From Streptomyces sp. cg36 (GTDB lineage: Bacteria; Actinomycetota; Actinomycetes; Streptomycetales; Streptomycetaceae): DNA of 64,000 bases. The stretch is taken from contig NZ_CP163520.1 in NCBI RefSeq assembly GCF_041080675.1, positions 3,348,001 through 3,412,000 on the forward strand. Direction: 5' to 3'. This document shows, in pieces, positions 25,576-34,930 of this stretch; within the stretch, counting starts at the first letter, position 1, and each line of letters opens with the position of its first letter. The notes under the pieces were generated by a model that was not told where the DNA came from, did not search any database, and was given only the letters and a program-made list of their open reading frames with translations. The position numbers and the translations under genes are program-made.

Positions 25576-26246
25576 CAGCGCTGCTCCTTGTCTCGCGGGG
25601 CGTCTCGCAGGTCGTCTCGGGGGGCGTCGCCGGGGGCGCTGCCGACGGCGCCGCCGGGTTCGCCGCTCTTGCGGGACATGACGATCGCGCCGACCAGGGC
25701 GGCGAGAAGGAGGACGGAGAGCGCTTCGAACGGCAGCACCCAGTGGCGGAACAGGATCGAGCCGGTGACCTTGGTGGAGCCTTGGCCGGGGCCGTCCAGG
25801 TTGATCCACGTCGTACGGAAGGCGTCCAGGACGACCCAGAGGAGGGCGCCCGCGGCGGCCAGGGCGACGACGAGGGCGGCCCATCTGTTGCCCGAGTCGG
25901 CGTCCGGGGAACGGCCGATCGGGGCCTTGGTGAGCATCAGACCGAAGAGGAGGAGGACCACGACGGAACCGACGTAGATCAGTACCTGCACCCAGGCGAT
26001 GAACTCGGCGGTGAGCAGGAGGTACTCGACGGCGATCCCGCCGAGCGCCACGACCAGCCAGAGGGCGGCGTGCACCAGCTGCTTGGTCGTGACCGTGAGG
26101 ACGGCCGCGCCGAAGGTGACGGCGCCGACGAGGAGGAACGCGATCTCGACGCCGGTCGGGGAGAGGAAGCCGTGGTGGACCGGGTGGTGACCGGCGGCCT
26201 GGGCTGCCTGGGCGGCTTGGGCTGCCTGGGCGAGGAGGTGTGTCAT
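25575..26246 (-). CDS. nuoJ: NADH-quinone oxidoreductase subunit J
   Basis: ATG 26246 overlaps the nuoI stop. The 223-residue product has five helices with [36 protein letters not shown] as the signature region, including the pi-bulge helix. The N-terminus carries four AQA/AQAA repeats (encoded by a GCCTGGGCG-type repeat at about 26200-26230). The C-terminus is a polar [11 protein letters not shown] tail. It participates in conformational coupling in the membrane arm. Confidence 0.94.
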   Translation of the reverse strand: MTHLLAQAAQAAQAAQAAGHHPVHHGFLSPTGVEIAFLLVGAVTFGAAVLTVTTKQLVHAALWLVVALGGIAVEYLLLTAEFIAWVQVLIYVGSVVVLLLFGLMLTKAPIGRSPDADSGNRWAALVVALAAAGALLWVVLDAFRTTWINLDGPGQGSTKVTGSILFRHWVLPFEALSVLLLAALVGAIVMSRKSGEPGGAVGSAPGDAPRDDLRDAPRDKEQR

Positions 26247-26851
26247 GCCGGGCCCTCCTCGGCCTCGTCGGTGGCGGCGGCCGGTTCGGCGGCCCGTGCC
26301 GCCTCGGCGGCGGCGAGCTTCTCGGCGGCCTTGCGGGCCGAGACGATCTCCTTGGGCTCCTCGGCGCCGGGGTCCAGGGCGGGCGGGGCCGGGACGGTCC
26401 ACATCCAGTCGCGGAGCTTGTCGCGCTCGTGGGTGAGTTCGTGGATGTCCGTCTCCGCGTACTCGAACTCGGGCGACCAGAACAGCGCGTCGAAAGGACA
26501 CACCTCGATGCAGATACCGCAGTACATGCAGAGGGAGAAGTCGATGGCGAAGCGGTCGAGGACGTTGCGGCTGCGCTCGCGGCCACCGGGGGCGGCGGCC
26601 GGGATCGTCTCCTTGTGGGAGTCGATGTAGATGCACCAGTCGGGGCACTCACGGGCGCAGAGCATGCAGACCGTGCAGTTCTCCTCGAACAGGCCGATCA
26701 CGCCCCGGCTGCGGGGCGGGAGTTCGGGCTGGGCGTCGGGGTACTGCGCGGTGACCGTCTTCTTGGTCATCGTCCGCAGGGTGACGGCCAGGCCCTTGGC
26801 GAGGCCGGAGCCCGGGAAGCGGGACCGGGTGGACGGGAGGTTTGCAGCCAT
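26243..26851 (-). CDS. nuoI: NADH-quinone oxidoreductase subunit I (2x[4Fe-4S])
   Basis: ATG 26851 shares its A with the nuoH stop. The 202-residue product has two ferredoxin motifs, [12 protein letters not shown] and [12 protein letters not shown], that bind clusters N6a and N6b. These carry electrons towards NuoB. The last 50 residues are an Ala/Glu-rich extension. With NuoE, F and G absent from the operon, NuoI is the outermost electron-entry subunit encoded here and could take electrons from a soluble ferredoxin, as in ferredoxin-type complex I enzymes. That use is inferred. Confidence 0.95.
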   Translation of the reverse strand: MAANLPSTRSRFPGSGLAKGLAVTLRTMTKKTVTAQYPDAQPELPPRSRGVIGLFEENCTVCMLCARECPDWCIYIDSHKETIPAAAPGGRERSRNVLDRFAIDFSLCMYCGICIEVCPFDALFWSPEFEYAETDIHELTHERDKLRDWMWTVPAPPALDPGAEEPKEIVSARKAAEKLAAAEAARAAEPAAATDEAEEGPA

Positions 26852-27819
26852 CAGCTGATCGCCACCTTCACGATGCCGGTGAGCGCGATCTGCGCGAGAG
26901 CGAGCGGGATGAGCGTGGTCCAGGCGAGCTTCTGCAGCTGGTCCTCGCGCAGCCGCGGATAGCTGACGCGCAGCCAGATGACGACGAAGGCGAGGAGAGC
27001 GGTCTTGAGGAGCGTCCACACCCAGCCGAGTCCGTCGGCGCCGAAGGGGCCGTGCCAGCCGCCCAGGAACAGGACGGTGGTGAGGCCGCACAGGACGACG
27101 ATTCCGGCGTACTCGGCGAGGAGGAAGAGGGCGAAGCGCAGACCCGTGTACTCGGTGTACGCGCCGAAGATGATCTCCGAGTCGGCGACCGGCATGTCGA
27201 AGGGCGGGCGCTGGAGTTCGGCGAGCCCGGCGATGAAGAAGACCAGGGCGCCGACGATCTGCCAGGGCAGCCACCACCACTCGAAGGCGTTGAGGATGCC
27301 GGGGAGGGAGACGGTGCCGGCCGCCATCGCGACGGAGGCGGCGGCGAGCAGCATCGGCAGCTCGTACGCGAGGAGCTGGGCGGCGGTGCGGAGTCCGCCG
27401 AGGAGGGAGAACTTGTTGGCCGAGGCCCAGCCCGCCATCAGCGAGCCGAGTACACCGACGCCCATGACGGCGAGGACGAAGAAGATGCCCGCGTCCACGA
27501 CCTGGCCGACCGCCCCCTCGCTCGGGCCGACCGGGATGGCGACCAGGACGAGGAGGTAGGGCAGGAGGGCGACGGCGGGGGCGAGCTGGAAGACGCGGCG
27601 GTCGGCGTCGGCCGGGACCACGTCCTCCTTCTGCGCGAACTTCACGCCGTCGGCGACGAGCTGGGCCCAGCCGTGGAAGCCGCCGGCGTACATCGGGCCG
27701 AGGCGGCCCTGCATGTGGGCCATCACCTTGTGCTCGGTCTGCCCGATGACCAGGGGCAGCACGAGGAACACGGCGAAGACGACGAGGAGCCGGAGGGCGA
27801 CGTCGAGTGCGTCGTTCAC
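26851..27819 (-). CDS. nuoH: NADH-quinone oxidoreductase subunit H
   Basis: GTG 27819 overlaps the nuoC stop directly, leaving no room for nuoD-G. The 322-residue product has eight helices. It contains [24 protein letters not shown] and the Glu-rich loop [27 protein letters not shown] that lines the quinone channel. NuoH normally builds the quinone pocket with NuoB and NuoD. The pocket loop is intact here although no nuoD is present in this operon. Confidence 0.96.
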   Translation of the reverse strand: MNDALDVALRLLVVFAVFLVLPLVIGQTEHKVMAHMQGRLGPMYAGGFHGWAQLVADGVKFAQKEDVVPADADRRVFQLAPAVALLPYLLVLVAIPVGPSEGAVGQVVDAGIFFVLAVMGVGVLGSLMAGWASANKFSLLGGLRTAAQLLAYELPMLLAAASVAMAAGTVSLPGILNAFEWWWLPWQIVGALVFFIAGLAELQRPPFDMPVADSEIIFGAYTEYTGLRFALFLLAEYAGIVVLCGLTTVLFLGGWHGPFGADGLGWVWTLLKTALLAFVVIWLRVSYPRLREDQLQKLAWTTLIPLALAQIALTGIVKVAIS

Positions 27820-29369
27820 GCGGGATCGCCTCCGGCGGGGGTGTCGGATTCGGGGTCGGGTTCGGGTCTGGCTTCGGCTGCGGGGTGGACGCGGGTGCTG
27901 GCGCCGGGGCCGCGGTCGCGGTCGCCGGTGGCGTTGCCGGTGCCACGGTCGCCGGTGGCGGGCCTGGTCTCGGGCTCGGCCGTCCCCGTCCCCGTCCCCG
28001 TCCCCGTCCCCGACTCCGGCTCCGGCTCCGGCTCCGGCTCCGGGGCGGCATCGACCCCGGGCTCCGGAGTGGGTGCGGAGTCGGCCGCCCTCGACTCCGG
28101 GGTGGGCTCGGGCTGGGCTGTGGGCGCCGGTTCCGTACGGGCGGGTGCGGCCGGGGTGTCCGGGGTGTCGTCGAACGCCGGGCGCGGGTTGTTCCAGGGC
28201 GCGTCCGTGCTGCGGGTGCGCGGTGGGGCCGCGTTCTCGGGCCGGGCGACCGAGGAGGCGGAGCCGGACTCCTCGGCGGGGGCCGCCGCCTGGGACGCGG
28301 AGCCGTCCGCCGCACTGCGAGAACGGCGGGCCGGGCGGGCCGGGGTGTCCGCTGTGGGCTCACCCGTTGCCGGGGCCGACGTCTGGGATGCCGAGCCGTC
28401 CGACGCACTGCGACTGCGGCGCGCGGGACGGGCCGGGGTCTCGGGCGCGGCCGTGCCTTCCGTCGCCGGAGCGCCGGGACCGGTGGCCGGTTCAGTGGCC
28501 GGTTCAATGGCTGGGGCCGCCGCTTGGGAGGCCGAGCCGTCCGACGCGCTGCGAGTGCGGCGGACGGGGCGGGCCGGGGTGTCCGTTGCGGGCTCGCCCG
28601 TTGCCGGGGCCGCCGCCTGGGATGCCGAGCCGTCCGAGACGCTGCGGGTGCGGCGCGGGGGGCGGGTCGGGGTCTCGGGGGCGGTGGTGCCGCCCTCCGG
28701 CGCGGGCTGGGAGGCCGAGCCGGCGGCCACCGTACGGGTGCGGCGTACCGGGCGGTCGCCCGCCGCCCGGGGGGTGCGGGCGGGGGCCGGGGGGAGCTGG
28801 CCCTTCAGGGGGCCCCAGTCGTTGGGGTCCGGGACGCCCGGCGGGAGCATCTGGCGGCGCTTGGGCCCGCCGTGCTCCGACTCGCCCGGCTCCTTCGCGC
28901 CCGGCCACGCCTTGGCGACCCGTGCCGCGAGGACGAAGTCCTTGCGCAGCGGGTGGCCCTCGAAGCCCTCGGGGAGGAGGAGGGGAACCAGATGGGGGTG
29001 GCCCTCGAACGTGACGCCGAACATCTCGTGCGTCTCGCGCTCGTGCCAGGCGGCGCCCGCGTACACGTGCACGGCCGAGGGCAGGACGGGCGCGGTGTGC
29101 GGCACGGTCGTACGGACCAGGAGGCGGCGGACGCGGCGGTCCGCCAGGGAGACGACGTGCGCGCAGACGCGGAAGCCCGTGCCCGGCTCGTCGACCGCGC
29201 TCAGCCAGTCGAAGTAGGTGCAGCCCAGCGTGGTGCGGGCGGTCTCCAGCGCGGCGATCCAGGAGTCGGCGGGGACGTCGACAGTGAGGAGGCCGTACGC
29301 CTCCTCGGCGGTGGCCTCCTCGCCGAAGATCTCCGCGACGGCGTCGGGCAGACGGTCGTACGAGGTCAC
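27816..29369 (-). CDS. nuoC: NADH-quinone oxidoreductase subunit C with long repetitive C-terminal tail
   Basis: The 517-residue product is more than twice the usual NuoC length. Residues 1 to about 190 are a normal NuoC/30-kDa domain, with [37 protein letters not shown] as its signature. The remaining 320 residues are low-complexity Pro/Ala/Ser/Thr/Glu sequence. Five repeats bear the mark RP-x-RR-[TS]-R...DGSASQ (residues about 200-360), followed by EPEPEP and GTGTGT runs. The tail contains no NuoD sequence, so it is not a NuoCD fusion. The GTGA junctions with nuoB and nuoH are intact. The tail may be a flexible tether; its role is unknown. Confidence 0.93.
   Translation of the reverse strand: MTSYDRLPDAVAEIFGEEATAEEAYGLLTVDVPADSWIAALETARTTLGCTYFDWLSAVDEPGTGFRVCAHVVSLADRRVRRLLVRTTVPHTAPVLPSAVHVYAGAAWHERETHEMFGVTFEGHPHLVPLLLPEGFEGHPLRKDFVLAARVAKAWPGAKEPGESEHGGPKRRQMLPPGVPDPNDWGPLKGQLPPAPARTPRAAGDRPVRRTRTVAAGSASQPAPEGGTTAPETPTRPPRRTRSVSDGSASQAAAPATGEPATDTPARPVRRTRSASDGSASQAAAPAIEPATEPATGPGAPATEGTAAPETPARPARRSRSASDGSASQTSAPATGEPTADTPARPARRSRSAADGSASQAAAPAEESGSASSVARPENAAPPRTRSTDAPWNNPRPAFDDTPDTPAAPARTEPAPTAQPEPTPESRAADSAPTPEPGVDAAPEPEPEPEPESGTGTGTGTGTAEPETRPATGDRGTGNATGDRDRGPGASTRVHPAAEARPEPDPESDTPAGGDPA
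27980..28770. repeat. Repeat tract encoding the NuoC tail
   Basis: Five degenerate units containing GCCGAGCCGTCC-like words at about 28298, 28391, 28531, 28628 and 28717 encode the RP-x-RR...DGSASQ repeats. At about 27984-28044 short 6-bp arrays (CCCCGT five times, CTCCGG five times) encode GT and PE runs. Such arrays expand and contract by slippage. Confidence 0.75.
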
Positions 29370-30148
29370 TGCGCGGCCCCCGGGGTCGGCGTGTCGTCGG
29401 CGGGGACGTCGGCGTCGGCCGCTGAGGTTCCGCCGGCGCCCCCCGGCGCCGCCGGAGCGGCTGCCGCCGGTGCCGGAGCAGGAGCCGGAGCGGAGGCCGA
29501 TGTCACTGCCTCCGGATCCGCCGCCACCGGCGCCTTCACCAGCCCGCTCGTCAGCTGGGCCGTCGTCGGGCGGGTGCTGTAGCGCTCCTCCAGCGACTCG
29601 CGGGCGATCTTCTCCTGGAGCTTGAGGATGCCCTGGAGCAGCGCTTCGGGGCGGGGCGGGCAGCCGGGGACGTAGACGTCGACCGGGATGATCTGGTCGA
29701 CGCCCTTGGTCACCGAGTACGAGTCCCAGTACGGGCCGCCGCAGTTGGAGCAGGCGCCGAAGGAGATGACGTACTTCGGCTCGGGCATCTGCTCGTACAG
29801 CCGCTTCACGGCCGGGGCCATCTTGTCCGTCACCGTGCCGGAGACGATCATGAGGTCGGCCTGGCGCGGACCGGGCGCGAAGGGGATCACGCCGAGCCGG
29901 ATGAAGTCGTGGCGGGCCATCGAGGCCGCGATGAATTCGATGGCGCAGCAGGCGAGTCCGAAGTTGAACACCCAGAGGCTGTAGCGGCGGCCCCAGTTGA
30001 GGACCACCTTCATCGGCTCGGGCGCCAGGCGCGAGAGCACGCCCAGGCGCTGGCCCTGCACGGCGGGAGCCCCCGCGGGCGCCGGTGCGCCGTTTTCGGC
30101 CACCTTCGGCGTGGGCAGGAACTGGGGGTCCGGAGTCGTCACGTCCAT
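29366..30148 (-). CDS. nuoB: NADH-quinone oxidoreductase subunit B
   Basis: ATG 30148 overlaps nuoA by 10 bases. The 260-residue product contains the ligands of terminal cluster N2: the CC pair in LACCAIEF, Cys in GACSNCGG and Cys in PGCPPRPE. The core is a typical NuoB of about 185 residues. The first 40 and last 60 residues are Ala/Pro-rich extensions (runs of AP and PADD). NuoB passes electrons to quinone, normally at the interface with NuoD. Confidence 0.96.
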   Translation of the reverse strand: MDVTTPDPQFLPTPKVAENGAPAPAGAPAVQGQRLGVLSRLAPEPMKVVLNWGRRYSLWVFNFGLACCAIEFIAASMARHDFIRLGVIPFAPGPRQADLMIVSGTVTDKMAPAVKRLYEQMPEPKYVISFGACSNCGGPYWDSYSVTKGVDQIIPVDVYVPGCPPRPEALLQGILKLQEKIARESLEERYSTRPTTAQLTSGLVKAPVAADPEAVTSASAPAPAPAPAAAAPAAPGGAGGTSAADADVPADDTPTPGAAQ

Positions 30149-30537
30149 TCGAGGACGCCCTTCTTCCATGCGTAGAGCAGTCCCACGGCCAGGAAGCCGA
30201 GGAAGATGAACATCTCGACCAGGGTGGCCGCGCCGAATCCGGGGGCGGCGAAGACGGTCGCCCACGGGAAGAGGAAGATCGAGTCGACGGCGAAGATCAC
30301 GTACAGGAAGGCGTAGACGTAGTAGCGCACCTGGGTGTGCGCCCAGCCCTCGCCGACGGGGTCCACGCCGCATTCGTACGTGAGCAGCTTCTCCGGTGTC
30401 GGGACCACGGGCCGCAGCAGGCGCCCGGCCCCGAAGGCCACCGCGACGAACAGCACGCCGACGACGGCGAGCAGTCCGACGACCGAATAGCTGTGGAAGT
30501 AGTCCGCCGACAGCTGGCGTACGGTCGGTTCCGGCAC
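30139..30537 (-). CDS. nuoA: NADH-quinone oxidoreductase subunit A
   Basis: GTG 30537 is preferred because GAGGGG lies 7 bases upstream; an in-frame start at 30591 would add 18 polar residues. The 132-residue product has three helices and the marker sequence [17 protein letters not shown], with the conserved Cys-containing loop close to the quinone channel. It also has [22 protein letters not shown]. It is the first gene of the operon. Confidence 0.95.
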   Translation of the reverse strand: MPEPTVRQLSADYFHSYSVVGLLAVVGVLFVAVAFGAGRLLRPVVPTPEKLLTYECGVDPVGEGWAHTQVRYYVYAFLYVIFAVDSIFLFPWATVFAAPGFGAATLVEMFIFLGFLAVGLLYAWKKGVLEWT

Positions 30538-30623
30538 GTCCGCCCCTCGCTCCCTGACCTCGTTGCAGTGTGTTCGACGATCTGTACGCACGGGAGTCTA
30601 GGCCCTGATAAGGGGACCGTAAG

Positions 30624-30651
30624 CAGGTGTCTCACGCAGGTTGCACACCTG
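30624..30651. promoter_or_regulatory. Inverted repeat upstream of the nuo operon
   Basis: CAGGTGT (30624-30630) and ACACCTG (30645-30651) form a perfect 7-bp inverted repeat with a 14-base spacer, about 90 bases upstream of nuoA. Such spacing suits a dimeric repressor or redox regulator. It is the only strong dyad seen in this divergent intergenic region apart from the kinase-side motif at 30786. Confidence 0.4.
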
Positions 30652-30785
30652 GCGTCCGCGCGGCCGTGTCCCGAAGTCGCCCCGCCGGGCGTCCCCACGG
30701 GCCTCGCGCTCCCCTCCCGGCACATGTCCGGAAACGGCCCGCGGCCCCGGCCGACGGGGCCCGCGGCAGACGTCCGGTGACCCCG

Positions 30786-30856
30786 TGGTGGGGTTTTCCC
30801 CCGGGCGAACCGGCGTAGTCACCCCATGGCGTCCGCCCGCCCGGCCCGGCAGGCTT
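30786..30856 (+). promoter_or_regulatory. Promoter module of first kinase gene, shared with the second
   Basis: The block GGTGGGGTTTTCCCCCG, then 21 bases, CCATGG (30824-30829), then 19 bases, GCAGGCTT (30849-30856) lies just before the kinase ATG. The same three words with nearly the same spacing precede the second kinase (32171-32238). The G/T-A/C block is an imperfect palindrome and a likely operator. Confidence 0.55.
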
Positions 30857-30862
30857 GCCCTC

Positions 30863-32119
30863 ATGACCAGCACTTTCCGCGACGAGCAGCCGACCGGCGG
30901 GCGCCCGGGCCGACGACCGGCCCGGCGGCCCGACCTGCCGAACGACGACGACCGACTGCCCCCGGTGCGGTTCGCGTACGACCGGCGGACCTGGCAGGAG
31001 GTCGCTCACCTCCTCACCAACCTCCCGATGGCGCTCATCGGCTTCGTCTACGTGGCCGTTCTCGTCTTCACCGGAGCCGGCCTCTCCGTCACGGTGATCG
31101 GCCTGCCGCTGCTCGCGGTCGGGCTGCTCGGCGCCCGTCAGCTCGGCAAGCTGGAGCGGGCCCGCGCCCGCGCGCTGCTGGGCGTACGGGTCGAGGAGCC
31201 CACGCCGATCCCGGTCCGGGCGCTGCGGCCGGGCGGGCCCGGCGGCAGGGGCGGGGCCACGCGCTGGCTGTGGACGAGCCTGAAGGACCCGGTCGGCTGG
31301 CGGAACGTGCTGTACGAGTTCATCCGGCTGCCCTGGGGCGTCTTCACCTTCGCGATCACGCTGATCAGCCTCTTCGTGGCGTGGCCGGTGCTCGGCTTCC
31401 TCGCCAGGCTGCTCACCAACGCCGACCGGGCGATGGTGCGCGGGCTCCTCTCGCCCTCCGACGACCTGGAGCGGCGGATCGCCGAACTGGAGTCGGACCG
31501 GGGCGTGGTGGTGGACACGGCGGCGGCCGACCTGCGCCGCATCGAGCGGGATCTGCACGACGGGGCGCAGGCGCGGCTGGTCGCCCTCGCCATGGGGCTC
31601 GGCCTCGCCAAGGAGAAGCTCCTGGAGGACCCGGACGCGGCGGCGGCGATGGTCGACGAGGCGCACGGCGAGGTGAAGCTGGCCCTCCAGGAGCTGCGCG
31701 ACCTGGCCCGGGGCATCCACCCCGCCGTCCTGACCGACCGCGGCCTGGACGCCGCACTCTCCTCCGTCGCCTCCCGCTGCACCGTGCCGGTCCGGGTCAC
31801 CGTGGACGTACGGGAACGGCCCGCGGCGGCCATCGAGGGCATCGCCTACTTCACGGTCTCCGAGCTGCTCCAGAACATCAGCAAGCACAGCGGCGCGCGG
31901 ACCGCCTCGGTGGAGGTGTGGCGGGCGGGCGACCGGCTGCTCATCCAGGTCGAGGACGACGGCCGCGGCGGGGCGAGCCTCGACGGCGGCTCCGGGCTGG
32001 CGGGCCTGGCCGAGCGGCTGGGCGCGGTGGACGGGCTCTTCGTCCTGGACTCGCCGCCCGACGGGCCCACCGTCGTCACGGCGGAGCTGCCGTGGCGGGC
32101 GCGGGGCCCGAAGGAATAG
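30863..32119 (+). CDS. Sensor histidine kinase, HisKA_3 (NarL-type partner)
   Basis: ATG 30863 gives 418 residues. A disordered basic N-terminus is followed by a membrane module (helices about 50-92 and 150-182) of the sensor_1/PspC-like type common in Streptomyces. The dimerisation/phosphoacceptor region is ERDLHDGAQARL with His232. The ATPase domain has the N-box (ELLQNISKHSGA), the G1 motif (VEDDGRGG) and GSGLAGLAERL. It autophosphorylates and probably passes phosphate to the NarL/LuxR regulator two genes downstream. It is a paralogue of the next gene, with the catalytic regions nearly identical. Confidence 0.92.
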   Translation: MTSTFRDEQPTGGRPGRRPARRPDLPNDDDRLPPVRFAYDRRTWQEVAHLLTNLPMALIGFVYVAVLVFTGAGLSVTVIGLPLLAVGLLGARQLGKLERARARALLGVRVEEPTPIPVRALRPGGPGGRGGATRWLWTSLKDPVGWRNVLYEFIRLPWGVFTFAITLISLFVAWPVLGFLARLLTNADRAMVRGLLSPSDDLERRIAELESDRGVVVDTAAADLRRIERDLHDGAQARLVALAMGLGLAKEKLLEDPDAAAAMVDEAHGEVKLALQELRDLARGIHPAVLTDRGLDAALSSVASRCTVPVRVTVDVRERPAAAIEGIAYFTVSELLQNISKHSGARTASVEVWRAGDRLLIQVEDDGRGGASLDGGSGLAGLAERLGAVDGLFVLDSPPDGPTVVTAELPWRARGPKE

Positions 32120-32167
32120 CCCGGCGCGCACCCTCCACCCCCCGCTCGCGCGCCCCGCGCGCACGCC

Positions 32168-32238
32168 GGGGTAGGGAAAACCCCCGCCCAAGACGGTGAC
32201 CGGCTCCATGGTCGGCAGCACCCGGGCACAGCAGGCTT
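32168..32238 (+). promoter_or_regulatory. Promoter module of second kinase gene
   Basis: GGTAGGGAAAACCCCCG at 32170-32186, CCATGG at 32206-32211 and GCAGGCTT at 32231-32238 match the block upstream of the first kinase, with spacers of 20 and 19 bases. The central tetramer is AAAA instead of TTTT, so the dyad centre is inverted. This points to common control of both kinases. Confidence 0.55.
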
Positions 32239-32298
32239 ATACGTACGACAGCGCGACCACGCGCGCGTACCGGCGGAGATGACGGAACGGACGGACCG

Positions 32299-33612
32299 AT
32301 GATCATGGACATGGATTACGGGCGGCGGCCTGCTCGGCGGCACTTCCTTCCGCCGGCGCTGCGCGCGCCGCTGGAGGCCCGGACCTTCCGTGAGTTCGGC
32401 TATCTGCTGCTCAGCCTGCCGATCAGCATCATCATGTTCACCTGGTCGGTCGTGATGGTGTCGCTGGGCGCCGGACTGCTGATCACCTTCCTCGGCATCC
32501 CGGTGCTGGCGGCCGGGCTCGCGGGCTGCCGGGCGCTCGGCGCGATGGAGCGCGTGCGGGCGCGCGCGCTGCTCAACCTCGACGTGCCCGCGCCGCAGCC
32601 GGTACGGGCCAAGAGCCCGATGGGGTGGGTCGGGGGCGTGCTGAAGAGCGGCGTCTCCTGGCGCCACCTGCTGTACTCGCTCTTCCACTTCCCCTGGGCG
32701 GTCTTCGCCTTCTGCGTCTCGCTGGTCCTGTGGGTGAACGGGTGGGCGCTGCTGACCTATCCGCTGTGGCAGTGGGTCTTCCCCACGTACACCGATCAGG
32801 AAGGCATCCAGCTGTACGGGGACGACGCGCACCGGTTCTACCTCGACTCGCCGTTCGAGATCACGGTGACCGCCCTGGTCGGGCTGATCATCACGCTCGG
32901 CACGCCGTGGATCATCCGGGGCCTGGCCCACGTCGACCGGGGGCTGGTCGTGGGGCTGCTCGGGCCGTCGCGGCTGGAGGAGCGGGTCTCGGAGCTGGAG
33001 TCGGACCGGGGCGTCGTGGTGGACACCTCCGCCGCCGACCTGCGGCGCATCGAGCGGGATCTGCACGACGGGGCGCAGGCGCGGCTGGTCGCCCTCGCCA
33101 TGGATCTGGGGCTGGCCAAGGAGAAGCTGACCGAGGACCCGGGGGCGGCGGCGCGGATGGTGGACGAGGCGCACGGCGAGGTGAAGGTCGCGCTCCAGGA
33201 GCTGCGCGACCTGGCCCGGGGCATCCACCCGGCCGTCCTGACCGACCGCGGCCTGGACGCCGCGCTCTCCTCCGTCGCCTCCCGCTGCACCGTGCCCGTG
33301 CAGGTCGAGGTGGACCTGCCGGGGCGGCCGGTGCCCGCGATCGAGGGCATCGCGTACTTCACGGTCTCCGAGCTGCTCCAGAACGTGAGCAAGCACAGCG
33401 GGGCGAACCGGGCCGGGGTCGACGTGTGGCGCGCGCAGGACCGGCTGATGCTCCAGGTCACCGACAACGGCCGGGGCGGCGCCTCGGCCGCCGACGGCTC
33501 GGGCCTCGCGGGGCTCGCCGAGCGGCTGGACGCGGTGGACGGCATCCTCGTCGTGGACTCGCCCCGCGGCGGCCCGACGACGATCACGGCGGAACTGCCG
33601 TGGCGCGCGTGA
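32299..33612 (+). CDS. Sensor histidine kinase, HisKA_3, paralogue of the upstream gene
   Basis: ATG 32299 gives 437 residues. The N-terminal membrane module has four helices (about 33-75, 125-155, 185-215), with an extracellular loop rich in aromatic and acidic residues (YTDQEGIQLYGDDAHRFYLD) that the first kinase lacks. This loop may form a separate sensing surface. The phosphoacceptor is His256 in ERDLHDGAQARL. The ATPase motifs ELLQNVSKHSGA, VTDNGRGG and GSGLAGLAERL are intact. The two kinases arose by tandem duplication together with their promoter. Both probably signal to the regulator at 34019. Confidence 0.92.
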   Translation: MIMDMDYGRRPARRHFLPPALRAPLEARTFREFGYLLLSLPISIIMFTWSVVMVSLGAGLLITFLGIPVLAAGLAGCRALGAMERVRARALLNLDVPAPQPVRAKSPMGWVGGVLKSGVSWRHLLYSLFHFPWAVFAFCVSLVLWVNGWALLTYPLWQWVFPTYTDQEGIQLYGDDAHRFYLDSPFEITVTALVGLIITLGTPWIIRGLAHVDRGLVVGLLGPSRLEERVSELESDRGVVVDTSAADLRRIERDLHDGAQARLVALAMDLGLAKEKLTEDPGAAARMVDEAHGEVKVALQELRDLARGIHPAVLTDRGLDAALSSVASRCTVPVQVEVDLPGRPVPAIEGIAYFTVSELLQNVSKHSGANRAGVDVWRAQDRLMLQVTDNGRGGASAADGSGLAGLAERLDAVDGILVVDSPRGGPTTITAELPWRA

Positions 33613-34018
33613 ACGGACACGACCCGCAGGCGGGCGACCGGACAGCCCGGCAGCGTGACCGGGCCTGATCCGGCGACCACCGGCGGGCAGCGCGAACGCG
33701 CGATCCGCGGGCGGGCGGCCCTGCCCAGCAGGCGGCGCGCACGACCGGCCGGGCCGGCCGCCGTCGACCGGCATCGCCCGCCGTCGACCGCCGTCGACCG
33801 GCGTCGACCGGCGTGAGCGGGCTCGTGGCCCGCTCCTCGGCCTTGTGACCCGCTGACTTCCCGGGGCGCCGCGCCCCCGCGCTCCCCCGCTCCACCGCTC
33901 CCCAGGGCTGGATTTCGCGCGACACGGTCCGGATCCTGGGATGCTGGGTGTGCACAGCCGTCGGGTGTGCACAACCGAGCAATACCGAGCCGGGGGGCTG
34001 CAGATCGTGGAGGACAGG
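33613..34018. other. Intergenic region with repeats and a twin-palindrome regulator promoter
   Basis: Four CGTCGACCG words (33762, 33782, 33792, 33802), the last three with 10-bp period, lie in the middle. At 33946-33959 and 33963-33976 stand two copies of GGGTGTGCACARCC, each with a perfect TGTGCACA palindrome, with a period of 17 bases. They are 40-70 bases upstream of the response regulator start. They are likely binding sites for a dimeric regulator, perhaps the regulator itself. Confidence 0.5.
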
Positions 34019-34678
34019 GTGCGGGTCGTCATCGCCGAGGATTCAGTGCTGCTTCGGGAGGGCCTGACCCGGCTGCTGACCGACCGGGGCCACGATGTGG
34101 TCGCCGGGGTCGGCGACGGAGACGCGCTGGTCAAGACCGTGGGCGAGCTCGCCGACCAGGGCGAGCTGCCGGACGTGGTGGTCGCGGACGTACGGATGCC
34201 GCCGACCCACACCGACGAGGGCGTCCGGGCGGCGGTGCTGCTGCGGAAGCTGTACCCGGGGATCGGCGTGCTCGTGCTGTCGCAGTACGTGGAGGAGCAG
34301 TACGCCACCGAACTGCTGGCCGGTTCCAGCCGGGGCGTGGGCTATCTGCTCAAGGACCGCGTGGCCGAGGTACGGGAGTTCGTGGACGCCGTCGTCCGGG
34401 TCGCCCGGGGCGGGACCGCGCTGGACCCCGAGGTGGTGGCGCAGCTGCTCGGCCGCAGCCGCAAGCAGGACGTGCTGGCCGGGCTCACTCCGCGCGAGCG
34501 CGAGGTCCTCGGTCTGATGGCGGAGGGCCGGACCAACTCCGCGGTCGCGAAACAGCTGGTCGTGAGCGATGGCGCGGTGGAGAAGCATGTAAGCAACATC
34601 TTCTTGAAGCTCGGGCTCTCCCCGAGCGAGGGGGACCACCGGCGGGTACTCGCGGTCCTCACCTACCTCAATTCCTGA
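34019..34678 (+). CDS. NarL/LuxR-family response regulator
   Basis: The start is taken as GTG 34019 (RVVIAEDSVLLREG) because GGAGG lies 5 bases before; GTG 34007 is an alternative. The 219-residue product has a receiver domain with acidic pair E7/D8 and phosphoacceptor Asp57 (VVVADVRMPP). The C-terminal GerE-type helix-turn-helix (LTPREREVLGLMAEGRTNSAVAKQLVVSDGAVEKHVSNIF) binds DNA. It is the likely partner of both upstream kinases. A NarL-type regulator with two cognate kinases is unusual but not unique. The target genes may include its own promoter, which has TGTGCACA repeats. Confidence 0.92.
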   Translation: MRVVIAEDSVLLREGLTRLLTDRGHDVVAGVGDGDALVKTVGELADQGELPDVVVADVRMPPTHTDEGVRAAVLLRKLYPGIGVLVLSQYVEEQYATELLAGSSRGVGYLLKDRVAEVREFVDAVVRVARGGTALDPEVVAQLLGRSRKQDVLAGLTPREREVLGLMAEGRTNSAVAKQLVVSDGAVEKHVSNIFLKLGLSPSEGDHRRVLAVLTYLNS

Positions 34679-34701
34679 CGACCTGACACCCTGTCAGACG
34701 A

Positions 34702-34721
34702 GCCCCCGCGCGAGCGGGGGC
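34702..34721 (+). terminator. Terminator after the response regulator gene
   Basis: GCCCCCGC-GCGA-GCGGGGGC forms a perfect 8-bp stem with a four-base loop 23 bases after the stop codon. It has no U-run. It separates the two-component genes from korAB. Confidence 0.75.
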
Positions 34722-34930
34722 CCAAGACCAAAGCCTGAGCGAGGAGCGTTTCAGAAGAAGGAGCCGGGGGGCGACTGAAATATGACAAACCGGGGCATTG
34801 GACCATCCCAAAAGGGCGTCCAGGATGCGATCCATCCAGGGAAGGCGACCCTTACCGAAGTAGGGTGGACTTTGGAGCGACCGGGTCTCCGGACGCGCCT
34901 GAGCAGCCCGTCCAAGGGAGGTCCATTTCA

